Below, piece after piece: positions 45,263 through 56,956 of a DNA stretch of 64,000 nucleotides. Under the pieces are notes generated by a model. That model worked only from the letters and a program-made list of their open reading frames with translations, did no database searches and was not told where the DNA came from. The position numbers and the translations under genes are program-made. Within the stretch, counting starts at the first letter, position 1, and the number at the start of each line of letters is the position of its first letter. The DNA comes from Przewalskia tangutica (Eukaryota > Streptophyta > Magnoliopsida > Solanales > Solanaceae), in NCBI GenBank assembly GCA_029844215.1, contig CM056728.1, positions 57,017,789 to 57,081,788 of the forward strand, read 5' to 3'.

Positions 45263-47727
45263 TGTTATACCCCGTATTTCCAGAGTATGTATGTGAGGAC
45301 GTACGTACAATTGTCTAAGTCTTAATTAGGCAAATAGGGCGAAATTGTGCACATCCACGAAAAAGATTTGTTTTTCCGACGGAAAATTTTCTGAACCTTG
45401 TAAAGGAATTTTACGTTTTCAAGAATTTATTTATTTTGGATTTTTCCGAGAGATGAAATATTTTGGACCAATGAGAGGGTGACATGTGTCACCCTCAAGT
45501 GGACGGTTGGTGGAGGGAATTCTTGGCACGTTTTTCTCCTTTAAAAAGCCATAAAACTTTGGTCAATGTTTTGTAGATATTTGTGGAGTAGATAGATAAG
45601 GTTGCACATGTCCAAATCTCCACCACACACTTGCTTGAATCTTGGCCTTTGGAGGTCCTATAAATACCCCCCCTAAGTTGCAAGAATTCTTCATCCACTA
45701 AACATTTTCCAAGTCTCAAAATCCCTCCCCTCTCTTAGAAGTTTTTCGTCCAAGTCCTCTCCCCCCTTTCCTAGTAGTTTCGACCGAAACACCCCCCCCC
45801 CCCTTGGTAGAAAAATCTCTCCAAAGTATTGTTACTATTCCCAAATACCTTAGCCCAAATCCCTTGTAGTGTTTCCAAAGTTACCTCTATACTTAGAGCC
45901 CGAAAATACTACTATATTTCTTTTAGTCGCAAAATGAAACCCTAGGAAAATCTTCATTGTTGGTTGAAGTTGTAAGTAGAAGTTGTGTAGAAACTTCTAA
46001 GGGTTTCTTGGAGCGAATTGAGCGCATGAATAGAGCTAAGCGTTGTTCAGATCGACATTTAAACTTGGATAATTTTGGGCTTATCGAGGTAAATAATCTT
46101 ATCCTTCTATTGTAATTGGAGATTACATACTGTAGTAGTATAGAAATGAGAGTAAGATATAGAAGGATATTAAAGAAGAGAATTGAACTGTAATTGCATT
46201 GAAGAATATAAAAGAAGAGAATTGAACTGTACTTACATGATCAGATTTATTCTGAGACTTGTGTAGTTTGACGGCAGGGAAGTCTTGCCAATTTTCCGTA
46301 GAATAGAGAACCCTCTGCTTAGAATATTCTACAGAGTAGTCTAGACGTTGATAGACGTATTTGACTATTATAGGTTGATACTCTGCGCGCGACATATTCG
46401 ACTTGGCAGGTGGATTTCGCCGAGGAGGTATGTGATTCTTCCTATCCTCTTGAGCATGATATTTTAAAATATATAAATAGTACGGTAGACGTACGTGTGT
46501 TAACTGAACTTGGTTTTACTCTGATGTCTTTTGACTTGAGTCTAAATAATAAGAACCTTGAAGTATTTCAAAGGAATTATGAATCATTTTTGAAAGAAGA
46601 GTAATACTTGGTTTTTAAAACAAAAAGCTTAAGAGTTATACTAGCTTTATGGGAAGTTAGGTATAACGACTTAAGAAAGATAAAAGGAACGGTTTACTTA
46701 TGTGTTTATGAAAGACTTGTATTGTTTTCTGGAAAGTATAGTAAGATGGTTTGATGAGTAGACATATTATGATGCTACGTGCGTTAGTGTCTTGTAACGT
46801 TTGTGTAAAGAGGTTATTCTTATTGTGCTTATGTTGTTTAACGATAAGCCGTTATGTTAGTATTGTACCACTAACCTCTTGACATGTTATACCGGGGTTG
46901 TCGCCTCCGTCGCGAGGATGCCTCACGCGGGTCCAGAGGACCTATGCGAGCTACGAGAGTTCCGTGTTAGTGTGCGAGAATACCTCATGCGGTCTATGTG
47001 GGCCACGCGACTACGAGAGTCCGTGACGATGCCGAGAGTAGCTACCTCGATGCGGGAATACCACGCGCCTAGGTGGCGCTATCGCGGAGTCGAGATTAGG
47101 CATGCATAATGATACTATGGGCGATTGGCGCTTGCCGATCATTCGCGCCTAGAAAAGACACATGACGGTTTACTATTATTGCTCTTGTTTGTGATGTGGC
47201 ACTATGTGCAGTTAACTCGGTTGTATTCATACATACTTGTGAATTGGTTTTATAAAATGTTAAGGTTTTATATATGTATATAATCGTACTTTCTGATTCA
47301 CATACTTAGTATCACAGATCGACCTCCTTCGGGGCTGCGTTCATGCCGCAGGTAAAGGGAAGCAGGTAGCAGATCCTCAGTCTTAGGATCTTTACTCTGG
47401 TGTCAGGAGCTCCATTTCTCCGGAGGCTCGACTTTTGGGTATGATCTCCCTGTCATTGTAGATTTATGTACATTCAGGGTATGGCGGGGCCCTGTCCCGC
47501 CATAGTTGTTTACTTCCTTAGAGGTCTGTAGTCCTATTGTAAAGTTGGGATGTAACTGTCAGACTTGATGTATATATATGCTGAAAGACAACTTTTTCTC
47601 AGATAAACTGTTTCTCATTTCATATTGTTTCATGTCTTGTTTTTATATTCCGCTGATTACTCTGATGTATGACTACTTGGGTGCCCGGGTAAGGCACCAG
47701 TCACAGGCCCCGGAACGGGTCGTGACA
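45263..47727 (+). mobile_element. Element E 5' LTR, 2,465 bp
   Basis: TGTTATACCCCG to GGGTCGTGACA, inserted in D (left flank ACAGA). TATA CCTATAAATACC at 45657-45668, only ~395 bp from the start, so U3 is short and R/U5 very long. C-rich leader 45665-45810; donor-like CGAG|GTAAAT at 46086-46094; CTTTATGGGAAGTTAG block near 46645; ATGCGG-type minisatellite 46890-47110; terminal hairpins 47372-47727. No gene. Confidence 0.93.
47372..47727 (+). promoter_or_regulatory. Terminal hairpin array of the LTR (E copy)
   Basis: In order: GATCCT...AGGATC (47372-47390), GAGCTCC...GGAGGCTC (about 47408-47430), CCCTG...CAGGG (about 47449-47479), ATGGCGGG...CCCGCCAT (47481-47503), and near the LTR end GGTGCC...GGCACC and GTCAC...GTGAC. 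The same set occurs in all LTRs of both orientations, with some paired changes. RNA function is inferred. Confidence 0.7.
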
Positions 47728-47731
47728 AAAG

Positions 47732-47743
47732 TGGTATCAGAGC
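47732..47743 (+). other. Element E primer-binding site
   Basis: TGGTATCAGAGC, perfect match to initiator tRNA-Met, four bases after the LTR. Leader 47744-47935 shows no other feature. Confidence 0.95.
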
Positions 47744-47935
47744 AGTTAATCCTCGGAAAGTGTCTACAGACCGTATCTAGTAGAGTCTTGATTATCGGTG
47801 TGTTGTGCACCACACCAATAATCAAGAGGCTATAGGATATTTAGGATTGGTTTCCATTCTTCTCACTCTGAGATCGTGCCTTAGAGCTGTGTTATAAGTT
47901 GGACCCCTCTAACGTATTCCTTTTCTGTACTAGTT

Positions 47936-49215
47936 ATGCCTCCACGCAAGGCAACCCGGGCCCAGAAGGGCAAGGCAGCCGAGAGAGCTGCTAGTAGGAC
48001 ACAGAGGGTCACGAGGCCTGTGCCCGCCTATACCCGAGCGATACCTCGACGGCGAGTTCCACGACGCCGCCAAACAGAGGTTTAGAGTCGCAGCGGGGCG
48101 ATGAGACCACAAGACTGCACCTCCACCCCACACCGGAGCAGAGAGATGGGTTACGAGAGATGGCCCATAGCCGTGATCAGGCGGCATACGGAGATAGGAT
48201 GGATGCGCAGCCCAGCTCAGCAGCCCGTGGTTCACCCGAGGTCAGATAGTTTGAGGCTACGAGATTTTCTGAGTTGTAGCCCACCTGAGTTCTACGGGTC
48301 GAGGCCTGAGGATGATCCGCAGGAGTTCATCCGACAGTTACAGCGGATCATGAGAGTGATCAAGGCTTCAGATCGAGTCCGTGATCTTCGGTTCGACGGC
48401 CGCGTGATACCGCATGATCGGGTTTGATTCGTGGAGCTATCCCGGGAGAGCACGCCTCCAAAGATGAGACGAGTTCTCCGAGGCATTTCACTCATTTCTT
48501 GCCGCCACGGATGAGGCACGCCGACAAGTTTTGACGCCGACAGAGGCGCACCGTTAGGATTACAACGTGGAGTTCGACTCGTTGGCTCGATATGTCCCTG
48601 CGTTGGTAGCAGATATGGAGGGCGGTGCACCGCTACGCCACCGCTAGATGATTATATTGCGAAGTCTTGCGCGGTGTAGCTCTTCACCGCATGGACATTG
48701 CCCGCACGCAGCTCATGCACTTGACGCGAGCGTAGAGGCCAGCGGGTTGTCAGATATCAGCAGAAGAAGGCCAGGACGACATGATCTTTTGGTAGCTCCG
48801 GGTGGGCGGGCCTAGCAGGTCTAGATTTGCATCACACCACCAGAGCACTCCTACACCGCCTTCGTGACGGCCAGGTATTCGAGGCGCACTGTGGGCCCGT
48901 GACTTGGACTTCGAGTAGCAGGTGCTAACCGATCGAAGTCCTCCCAGTGTGTCCGATGTGGTAGATTCCATTCTGGGAGTTGTGGTACTGCTACGGGAGT
49001 TTGTTTCACTGCGCCAGCAGGTCACTTTGCGGGATCGTCCACTGGCGGCGCAGATAGTAGGGGTCACCTACGGGTCTTTTGCCGGTCTTCATCCCTACGC
49101 TTACTCGCCCGAGGCGTGGTACTCATGGACCAGCAGTCGCGCAGAGGTCGTGGCGCGGTCGATTCTAGCGGTCCTCGAATCGCATTTATGCCTGCCCACC
49201 GGCAGACCGTGAGGC
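47936..49215 (+). pseudogene. Element E gag (broken)
   Basis: ATG 47936 begins MPPRKATRAQKGKAAERAAS; a stop follows within ~50 codons. The 48101-48427 frame (same phase) has SLRLRDFLSCSPPEFYGSRP, then EDDPQEFIRQLQRIMRVIKA, the capsid entry. Downstream motifs (SLARYVPALVADME near 48575) occur after frameshifts. The zinc knuckle is recoverable at about 48950-49040: CVRCGRFHSGSC, then CFT with a shifted second half. Gag would build the particle; this copy needs several corrections to be intact. Confidence 0.8.
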
Positions 49216-49222
49216 GCCACCG

Positions 49223-49600
49223 ATGTCGCCAGGTACTTTATCAGTTTCATGTTGTGACGTGTATGCCTTGATAGATCCGGGTTCTACTCTGTCATATATA
49301 TCTCCCCATATTGCAAGTAGGATAGGGATAGAGCCTGAGTTTATAGACCCTTTTGAGGTAGCTACGCTAGTGGGTGATTCGGTTGTAGCTCGGCGGGTAT
49401 ATAGGGCTTGCCCAGTGACTTTATGCAGTCGTCAGACCCTAGCCGACTTGATAGAGTTGGATATGACCGATTTCGATGTGATCATAGGTATGGATTGGCT
49501 AGCTTCTTGCTACGCCAATGTAGACTGCAGGGAGAGAGTGGTACGGTTCGGCCTCGGGAGCCGGTTATTGAGTGAGAGGAACATCAGACGCTGGTGGTAG
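49223..49600 (+). CDS. Element E aspartic protease domain
   Basis: Open frame of 125 codons. The active-site loop ALIDPGSTLSYIS has Asp18 with DPG in place of the common DTG/DSG. The second half has VIIGMDWLASCYANVDCRER, the usual plant gypsy protease end. It should process the polyprotein. The frame ends at WW* just before the linker; I is inserted 80 bp later. It is a piece of a polyprotein, not a free-standing gene; the first Met is only the start of the frame. Confidence 0.85.
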   Translation: MSPGTLSVSCCDVYALIDPGSTLSYISPHIASRIGIEPEFIDPFEVATLVGDSVVARRVYRACPVTLCSRQTLADLIELDMTDFDVIIGMDWLASCYANVDCRERVVRFGLGSRLLSERNIRRWW

Positions 49601-49680
49601 GTTTATTTCCTACCTGAGGCTAGGAAGACGCGCAGAAGGGTATATCTACCATCTCATTCGTGTTTGATATCGAGGTCGGT

Positions 49681-52115
49681 GATCGCCACGACCCATTCCG
49701 GCCCGTGGATCGTGCCTTACCGGGGCACCCAAGTAGTCATACATCAGAGTAATCAGCGGAATATAAAACAAGACATGAAACAATTTATAAAATAAGACAC
49801 AGTTTATGTGAACAAACGTCGCCTTTCGGCATATATATAAACAGGGTTTAGCAGTTACATCCGACACTGTACAACATGACTACGCACTTAAGGAAATAAA
49901 CAACTATGGCGACAGGCCCCGCCATACCTCGACTGCAAAACTATCTACAACAGGAGATCATACCCAAAAGTAGAGCCTCAGGAGAAGATGGAGCTCACGA
50001 CACCAATGCAAAGAGATCCTAAGGATGCGGATCTAAGACTGCCGCTCTTACTGCTGATGAACGCACCCAAGGAGGTCGCAACAGTACTAAGTATGTGAAA
50101 TCAGAAAGTACTTAAATGAAATCATAACACTTTAAAACCAATTTTACAAATATGCACGAAACAACAAACGAATCGCACATAGTGCCATATCATAAACAAG
50201 AGCAACAATAAAAAGCGTAATAGGTCTTTTCTAGGCCGCGAATGATCGGGCAGGCCACTCGCGCGTATTATCACTCGCAAGCCTAATCTCGACTCGAGTC
50301 CGCATAGGCCACTCATGGGCCCGCATGAGGTATAACCCCGCATCGGGGTAGCTACTCCTCGCATCGCCCCGACTCGTTGTCCGAACGGCCACATAGACCG
50401 CATGAGGCATAACCCCGCATACTAACACGAACTCGTAGCTCGCATAGGCCCCCGACCCGCATGAGGTATTCTCGAATCATGGTCCTGCATCACTCGAGTC
50501 TACCCCAGACGGAGGCGCATTTTAACCCCAGATCATCTCAAGAGGTGAGTGATATAGTACTAACACAACAACTTATAGTTCAAACAACATAAGCATAAGT
50601 AAGATCGACTCTTTACACAAACGTTACAAGATACTAACACATAGCGCCACAATATGACTACTCACCAAAACCATCTTATTATACCTTTCGTAAATCTATA
50701 CAAGTCTTTTATAAAACACATAAGTAAATCTGTCTTTTTATAAAACTTAAGCCGTTATACTTAACTTCCCATAAAGCTAGTATAACCCTTAAGCTTCTTG
50801 TTTTAAAAACAACTATTCTTCTTCTTTCAAAGCGTGTTATAATTCTTTTGAAAGACTTTTTAAGATCTTTATTATTCAGCTTAAGTCGCAAGACATTGCC
50901 GTAAGTATTATTCAGCTTAAGTCGAAAGACATTGCCGCAGCTTATTATTCGCTTAACACATGTACGTCTACCGTACTATATATATTTAAAATATCATGCT
51001 TTAGGAAGAATCACATACCTTCTACAAAAACCTCCCGCCAAGTTGAATATGTCGCGCAGAGAATCACCATAATAGTCACACATCTATCAAAGTCTAGACT
51101 ACTCAAGGTCATTCTAAGCAGAGGGTTCTATATCCTACGGAAAATTGGGCAGACTTCCTACCGGTGAGCTACTCAAGTCTACTGTGAAAACAGTCTATGT
51201 AAGTACAATTTGATTAATCTTCTTTAAACCCTTCTACTATGATAATAGATTCAATTCTATTCGTGATATTCTTCTAAGTATTTATACTTATTCTTATACT
51301 ACTACAAAGATGTATTCTCTAATTCAAAAGAGGGTTAGGATTAGTTACCTCGGTAAGCCCAATAATATCCTAGATAAAGTCGCACTGAGCAAGGTTTAGC
51401 TCCTAAGTTGTACGCTCCTAGAGTCTAAGAAACCTTAGAAGTTCTTCACAACTTCTACTAAGGATTAAGGGATTTGGGCTAGGTATTTTGGGCATTATAA
51501 CAATACTAGAAGACAACTTTTCTACCAAGGGAGGGGGTAGATTTCGCCAGGCTAGGGGAGGGGTTGCCTCGCCAAGCTCACTAAAAAGGGGGTGTTGGAC
51601 GAAAAAGGCTACAAGGGAAAGGAGAGGATTTTCAAGACTTGGAAAGGAATTTGTGGATGAAGAACTCTTCATCTAAAGGGGTATTTATAGGTCAAGACAT
51701 GGCCAACCAAGGGCCAAGATTTAGCCAAGTGCTAGGCAAGTGTAAGGTCAAGATTAGGGCAAGTGTCCTTGGCCAACTTGCACACAAAATATCCTACCTA
51801 ATCCTTGACTTGTGCAAAGGCACAAAAACGCACTTCATTGTCCAATTCGTCCCAATGGGCGATTTCAAGTCCACCAATTGGAGGGTGCTATGTCGCCCTC
51901 CCGTTGGTCCAAAATGTTTCGTCTCTCGGAAAAATCCGCAAAAATTAGAAATGGCATAGCCGGATTTTGCCCTACGAAAGCTGTGGAAACGTTTCGTCGG
52001 AAAACTATTCGTTTTGTGAGTTGTGCCCAAGAAAAACGTTTTGGGCCTAAACTTTAAGGCTAGACTTTTGTACGTATTCCCTTACGTACATACTCTGGAA
52101 ATACGGGGTATAACA
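49681..52115 (-). mobile_element. Element I 3' LTR, about 2,435 bp
   Basis: Left tip GATCGCCACGACCC (expected TGTCACGACCC), right tip GGGGTATAACA at 52115. TATA at about 51680-51692 (minus), donor-like TTACCTCGGTAAG near 51345 (minus), CCCATAAAG block 50770, GC-rich repeats 50260-50520, hairpins 49905-50030. The region 50880-50945 repeats TATTATTCAG...AAGTCG...GACATTGCCG. No gene. Confidence 0.88.
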
Positions 52116-52149
52116 TTCTCCCCTCCTTAGAAACATTCGTCCCGAATGT
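52116..52149 (-). promoter_or_regulatory. Element I polypurine tract and hairpin
   Basis: Minus strand TAAGGAGGGGAGAA (52116-52129) and ACATTCG/CGAATGT arms (52133-52149), identical in plan to E. Confidence 0.9.
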
Positions 52150-52252
52150 TCCTTCCCAAGATAGTTAACGATAAGGTCCTTCATAACTTAAACAGTTGCA
52201 AATGCCACACACGGCCACAAAACAACACTTAGGCATAAACGATAATGAAAAT

Positions 52253-52445
52253 TTACAAGTAGGAAAGTGAATTACCTGGAGGTGTGGGGAATAGGTGAGG
52301 ATACTTCTGCCTCATGTCCTCCTCAGCTTCCCACGTCATCTCCTCCCTGAGCTCGTTCCGCCACAAGACTTTGACGGAAGCCACGTCCTTCGTCCGCAGA
52401 CGCCTAACTCGACGATCGACATCGCCATGGGAACCTCCTCATACG
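52253..52445 (-). pseudogene. Element I chromodomain remnant and C-terminus
   Basis: The reverse complement matches E 62120-62314: codons for EEDMRQKYPH, WEAEED and the VSVKVLWRNE-like strand, with the stop corresponding to 52253. A frameshift precedes the segment joining integrase. In chromoviruses this domain reads histone marks and guides insertion to heterochromatin. Confidence 0.78.
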
Positions 52446-53508
52446 ATAACCCTCACCACCGACATCATCAATCGTGCACCCTAGATGGATCCCCGATACA
52501 TCTCTCAAAGATAGATACGTGAAAAACCGGATGCACCGCCTCCAGATCGGACGGCAGATCCAACTCATAGGCAACCTTGCCTTACCTCGCGACAATCAAA
52601 CGCCCAATGTACCTGGGCCGAAGTTTCTTCTTCCCGAATCTCATCACACCCTTCATGGGTGACACCTTCAGAAAACCCAATCATCAATCGCGAACCTGGA
52701 TGCCGACGACGATGATCTGCATACGACTTGGCCGACTCGAGTCATTAATAGCCGCCTGATAAGCTTCACCTTATCCATCGCTCTTGCACCAACCGTCCCA
52801 TTACCGCACTCGCCCACATCGAACCAACCTATAGGCGACCGCACTTCTCCCATACAAGGCCTCATAAGGCGCCATCGAATCGAGTGGTAGCTATTATTGT
52901 ACGCGAACTCAACTAGAGGCAAATGATCCTCCCAACTACCACTCGGTCGATAACACAGCTCGCAGCATATCCTCAAGATTCGATAGTGCGCCGCCCGTCT
53001 GTCTGCTCGTGGATGGAATGCAGACTGTGCTCACCGCCCCTAAACCTCTCGAAAGACTCCGGTTAGCGTAAATCGGGCTCCTCGTCGATATGATCGAAAT
53101 AGGGACTCATGCACCGACGACTTCTGATGTAAAGTTCGCATAATCCTCACCAAAAGTCATCCCGATGGGAAGAAAGTGGGCTGATTTCACACCGCCGACG
53201 ATAACCCATATAGAATCATGTCTCCTCCGAGTGCGAGGTAATCCCGTGATGAAGTCCATGTTGATTACCTCCCACTTCCGTGTCGATCTCAATCGTCAGA
53301 ATAAAACCACCGTGCCTCCGTGCTCTACCTTCACCTGCTGACAACACGGGCACTGAGCTGCGAACTCTGCAACGTCCCTCTTCAAGACATCCCACCAATA
53401 CACAGATCTAAGGTCGTGGTACATCTTGGTCGACCCTAGATGGATAGAGTAACGCGCGTTGTGTGCTTCCCCAAGAACCCGCCAAGTCTCAAACATCCGA
53501 ACACACAA
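52446..53508 (-). pseudogene. Element I integrase (broken)
   Basis: The minus frame 53296-53508 gives the zinc-binding part: HNARYSIHLGSTKMYHDLRS, YWWDVLKRDV and CPCCQQVK. Frame 53107-53292 gives the first core block MDFITGLPRTRRRHDSIWVI. Frame 52668-52976 gives HLPLVEFAYNNSYHS and SPIGWFDVGE. Text between (about 53000-53110), where the second catalytic Asp and Glu lie, is frameshifted. Inactive as written. Confidence 0.82.
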
Positions 53509-53618
53509 CTCGCCTCAAACCTTAGCACCCCATCGTGCTACCTCAAAAGGACCCTTGCCCTCACGAAGAGTCAGATCACGATATCGAATCAAAGCCGATC
53601 CTCGAATCGTTGCCTTCT

Positions 53619-54225
53619 TCACCTCCTCGACGATGGAAGACTCGCAACCTCACGAACTCTAACCCTATCGCTATCGTAATCAATCAAACGGACACCAAGG
53701 CTCGCTAATCGATGCAAATCACGAACCAAGTCCTCCTCTCTAGCCGCACATCCGATAGGCTCCCATCGACCTACGACTAAGAGCATCCGCCACAACATCG
53801 CCTTCCGGGTGGTACAGATATCAACATCGTAATCCTTAAGCAACTCTAACCACCGCCTCGCCGTAAGTTCACTCCCTCTGGGTCAAGATATACCGAGGCT
53901 CTGCGGTCTGTAAAATATCCACGTGAACCCCATACAAATAGTGCCTCCGCATCTTCAAAGCGTGAATCATACCGCTAACTCCAAATCACGCGGGTAGTTC
54001 TCCGTGTTTCTTCACCGCCGGATGCATATGCTATAACCCCGCCATGCTGCATCAACACACATCCCAACCCGATGCCCGACGATCACAATACACGACATAA
54101 CCCTCCGACCTCCGAAGAGTAAGAACGGGGCGTCGCCATTTCTTTTCAAGAATCGAAACCCCGCCACAAGCATCACCATCAAACTTGGCCGCTTCTCGAG
54201 TCACCTAGTCAATGGTTCGTAGATA
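53619..54225 (-). pseudogene. Element I RNase H and linker (broken)
   Basis: Minus codons show LKDYDVDI (53825 region), then LASLGVRLIDYDSDRVRVRE in the linker to integrase, matching LASLGVRLIGYDSGVRFERL of E. Codons for IWRHYLYG, DHKSLQ and NVVADALSR equivalents are present in shifted frames. Confidence 0.7.
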
Positions 54226-54229
54226 GAAG

Positions 54230-54965
54230 CAAACTTCTCACGAACCGATAATATCCCGCAAGGCCCGTAAATCGCGAACCTCGGCGGAGTAGTAGGTTCA
54301 GGCCACGCCCCGATCGCCGATCTCGCCAGATCCACTAATGCCATCACCCGGCAATATGCCCAAGAAACGCCATCAAGTCAACCAAAACTCACATTTGGAA
54401 AACTTGGCGATAATCGCGGTCTCGAGAATCACAAGACAGCCTCAAATACTCCGCATGCTCCCGCTTCCGAGCGAATAAACCAAGATATCATCAATGAACA
54501 CTATCACAAACGTGTCCAAAAATGGTTTGAACACTCGGTTCATCAAATCCATGAATACCACGAGCATTGGTCAACCCAAAAGACATGACTCGAACTCATA
54601 ATGCCCGCACGTCCCGAATGCGATCTAGGGACATCCACCTCTCGACTAACTCGATGATAGCCCGATCGCAGATCAATCTTGAGAAACATCTCGCGCTCGC
54701 GAATCGGGTCGAACAAATCATCAATCCCGGAAGGGTATTCGTTTAATGGTCACCTTGTTCACCGCTCGTAGTCAACACACATGCGCAGCTGGCCCCGCCC
54801 TTCTTCTTCACGAACAATACCGCCGCTTCGCGGAGAAACACTAGGTCCGATAAAACCCTTCTCCAAAGAAATCTCTCACCTGGTCCTTCGCTTCTCAACT
54901 CGGCATGTACCATTCTCAGATGGCGAATGGAAATAGCCGAGTGTCCGCAATATGTCTATACAAAA
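54230..54965 (-). pseudogene. Element I reverse transcriptase (broken)
   Basis: The reverse complement of 54487-54498 encodes FIDD, the metal-binding YxDD-type motif, within DTFVIVFIDDILVYS. Flanking matches are SFGLTN-like codons near 54580, KCEFW near 54400, and FVKKKDG and MCVDYR near 54775-54805. Frameshifts break it throughout. Confidence 0.78.
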
Positions 54966-55119
54966 CTCAATCTCTCTCGTGAGGGATACCCGGAGGTCGC
55001 CCGAAACACGCCTGGGAACTCTCTCGACTACTGGGATCGATCAAAATATGGCACCGCAGCCTCAGATCAAACACTCGAACGAGATGGTAGATATACCCTT
55101 CTCGCACCATCTTCCTAGC

Positions 55120-55530
55120 CTTGAGGTAGGAAATAAACCTACCCTCGGCGATACCGTGCTCCTCCCACTCAACAACCGGCCTCAGAAATCGAACTGCATT
55201 ACTTTCTCTTCAGCTTACATTGGCGTAGCAAGAAGCTAGCCAATCCATCCCCATGATCACGTCGGTCAATCATCTCCAACTCTATCAAGTCGCTAGGTCC
55301 GACGATCAGAATGGTCACAGACAAGCTCTATATACCCGCCGAGCTACCACCGAATCACCCATCGCGTAGCTACATCGAAAGCGGTCTATGGACTCGTGCT
55401 CTATCCCTATCCTACTAGCAACAAGGGGAGATATATAGGACAGAGTAGAACCCGATCTATCAAAGCATACACATCAAACCTGAACCGATAAGGTACTGAC
55501 GACATCGGTGAGGCCTCCGATCCCGCTACC
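55120..55530 (-). pseudogene. Element I protease (broken)
   Basis: The reverse complement matches E 49223-49600: SYISPLVASRIGIE-like codons at about 55395-55440 and FDVIIGMDWLAS-like codons near 55230-55270. Several single-base gaps. Confidence 0.68.
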
Positions 55531-55559
55531 GGACAAAGCATAAATGCGTTCGAGGACCG

Positions 55560-56750
55560 CTAGAATCGGGACCCGAGCCACGACCGCGACACCGCTGACC
55601 CATGAGTACTCGCTCCGGGCGAGTAATCAGAGGAGATGATGAAGCCGCAATGAACTCGGCGCCGAGCCTTACCACCGCCACGCTTCGACGGACAAGCCTC
55701 GCAAAGTGACCTCGCCGCTACAATCAGAATAAGCTCCAAAAGTAGTACCACACTTCCGTAATGGGATCTACCGCATCGCCACACCGGGGTGGTCCCGATC
55801 GCCGCACTCGCTACTCGACGCCTCAAGCCTCGGGCCCTAGTCCGCCTCGAATACTCGGGCCGCGGCCGAGGACGGCAGAGTGCTCGAGCCGGATGTGGTG
55901 CAAATCTAGATCTGCCGAGGCCGCCACCACGATAGCCACCGTAAGACCTCCCGCCCCGCCTTCTTCTCGCCGTCGCCCACTCGCCGACCTCGCGCTCGCA
56001 TCCAAGGGCATGAGCTCGCACGCGGTAATGTCCATACCCTACCGAAGAGAAACACCCGCATACGACTCGCCATATAATCATCTAGCCCGTGACGTAGCGG
56101 TGCACCTATCCTCCATATTCGCTACTAACGCTGGGACATATCGAGCCAATGAATCAAACTCGACATTGTACTTCCGACAGGCGCCCTCTCGCCAAGAAAA
56201 ATCTATCACCCGCGCCTCTCATCCGCGAGGCAAGAAGTGAGGAAAGCCTCGAGAACTCATCCTGCAAGTAGCCGGGACGCGGTTTCCCGGATAACTCCCA
56301 TGAATCAAACCAATCGATCGCGTATCACCCACCGACGCGAACCGGGCGTCACAGACTGCCTCGAGGCCTTGATCACCCGCATGATCCTTCAGAGCCGACG
56401 GATGAACTCGCGATCATCCTCCCGCCGACCAGAAACTCGCGGGCTACAACTCAAGAAATCTCGTAGCCTCAAACTATTCGCTTCTGCACCACGGCGCGAC
56501 CGAGCCGAGCCGAATCGAATCGCCAGATTCAAATATCTCGTATTCGCCACAACTCTAGCCAATAGTCGGCCATCTCTTGTACTCTAACTCTTCCGCCAGC
56601 CGTGGGATGCGAGGTGGGGTACTGGTTCGCTGGGCCGGCGGCGCCATAGAACTCGCCGTCTGCGGATAGATCGGGCTCGAGCCTCGTGAATTTTGTCCGA
56701 TCGCGCTCTCCGCTTTGCCCTTCGGGCCGGGTTGCCTTACGTGGAGGCAT
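55560..56750 (-). pseudogene. Element I gag (broken)
   Basis: ATG at 56748-56750 (minus) opens MPPRKATRPEGQSGERDRTK, then frameshifts. Knuckle-like CGRSHYG occurs at about 55745-55770. Capsid landmarks (SLARYVPALV region near 56120) align to D gag only in changing frames. Confidence 0.7.
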
Positions 56751-56940
56751 AACTGTTACAGAAAAGGAATACGTTAGAGGGGTCCAGCTTTAACACAGCT
56801 CTAAAGCACGATTTCAGAGTGAGAAGAATGGAAACCAATCCTAAATATCTTATATCCTCCTGATTATTGGTGTGGTGCACAACACACCGATAATCAAGAC
56901 TTACTAGATACGGTCTGTAGACACTTTCCGAGGATTAATC

Positions 56941-56952
56941 GCTTCGATACCA
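56941..56952 (-). other. Element I primer-binding site, altered
   Basis: Minus strand TGGTATCGAAGC instead of TGGTATCAGAGC; again the CAG is changed. Confidence 0.78.
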
Positions 56953-56956
56953 CTTT

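Noticed and set aside
53440..53679. Plus-strand Ser/Thr-rich frames
   Set aside because: Antisense to integrase of I, which shows the HHCC zinc finger on the minus strand.
55761..56240. 159-aa plus-strand frame
   Set aside because: Antisense to the gag region of I; the Arg/Pro-rich content is the complement of gag codons.
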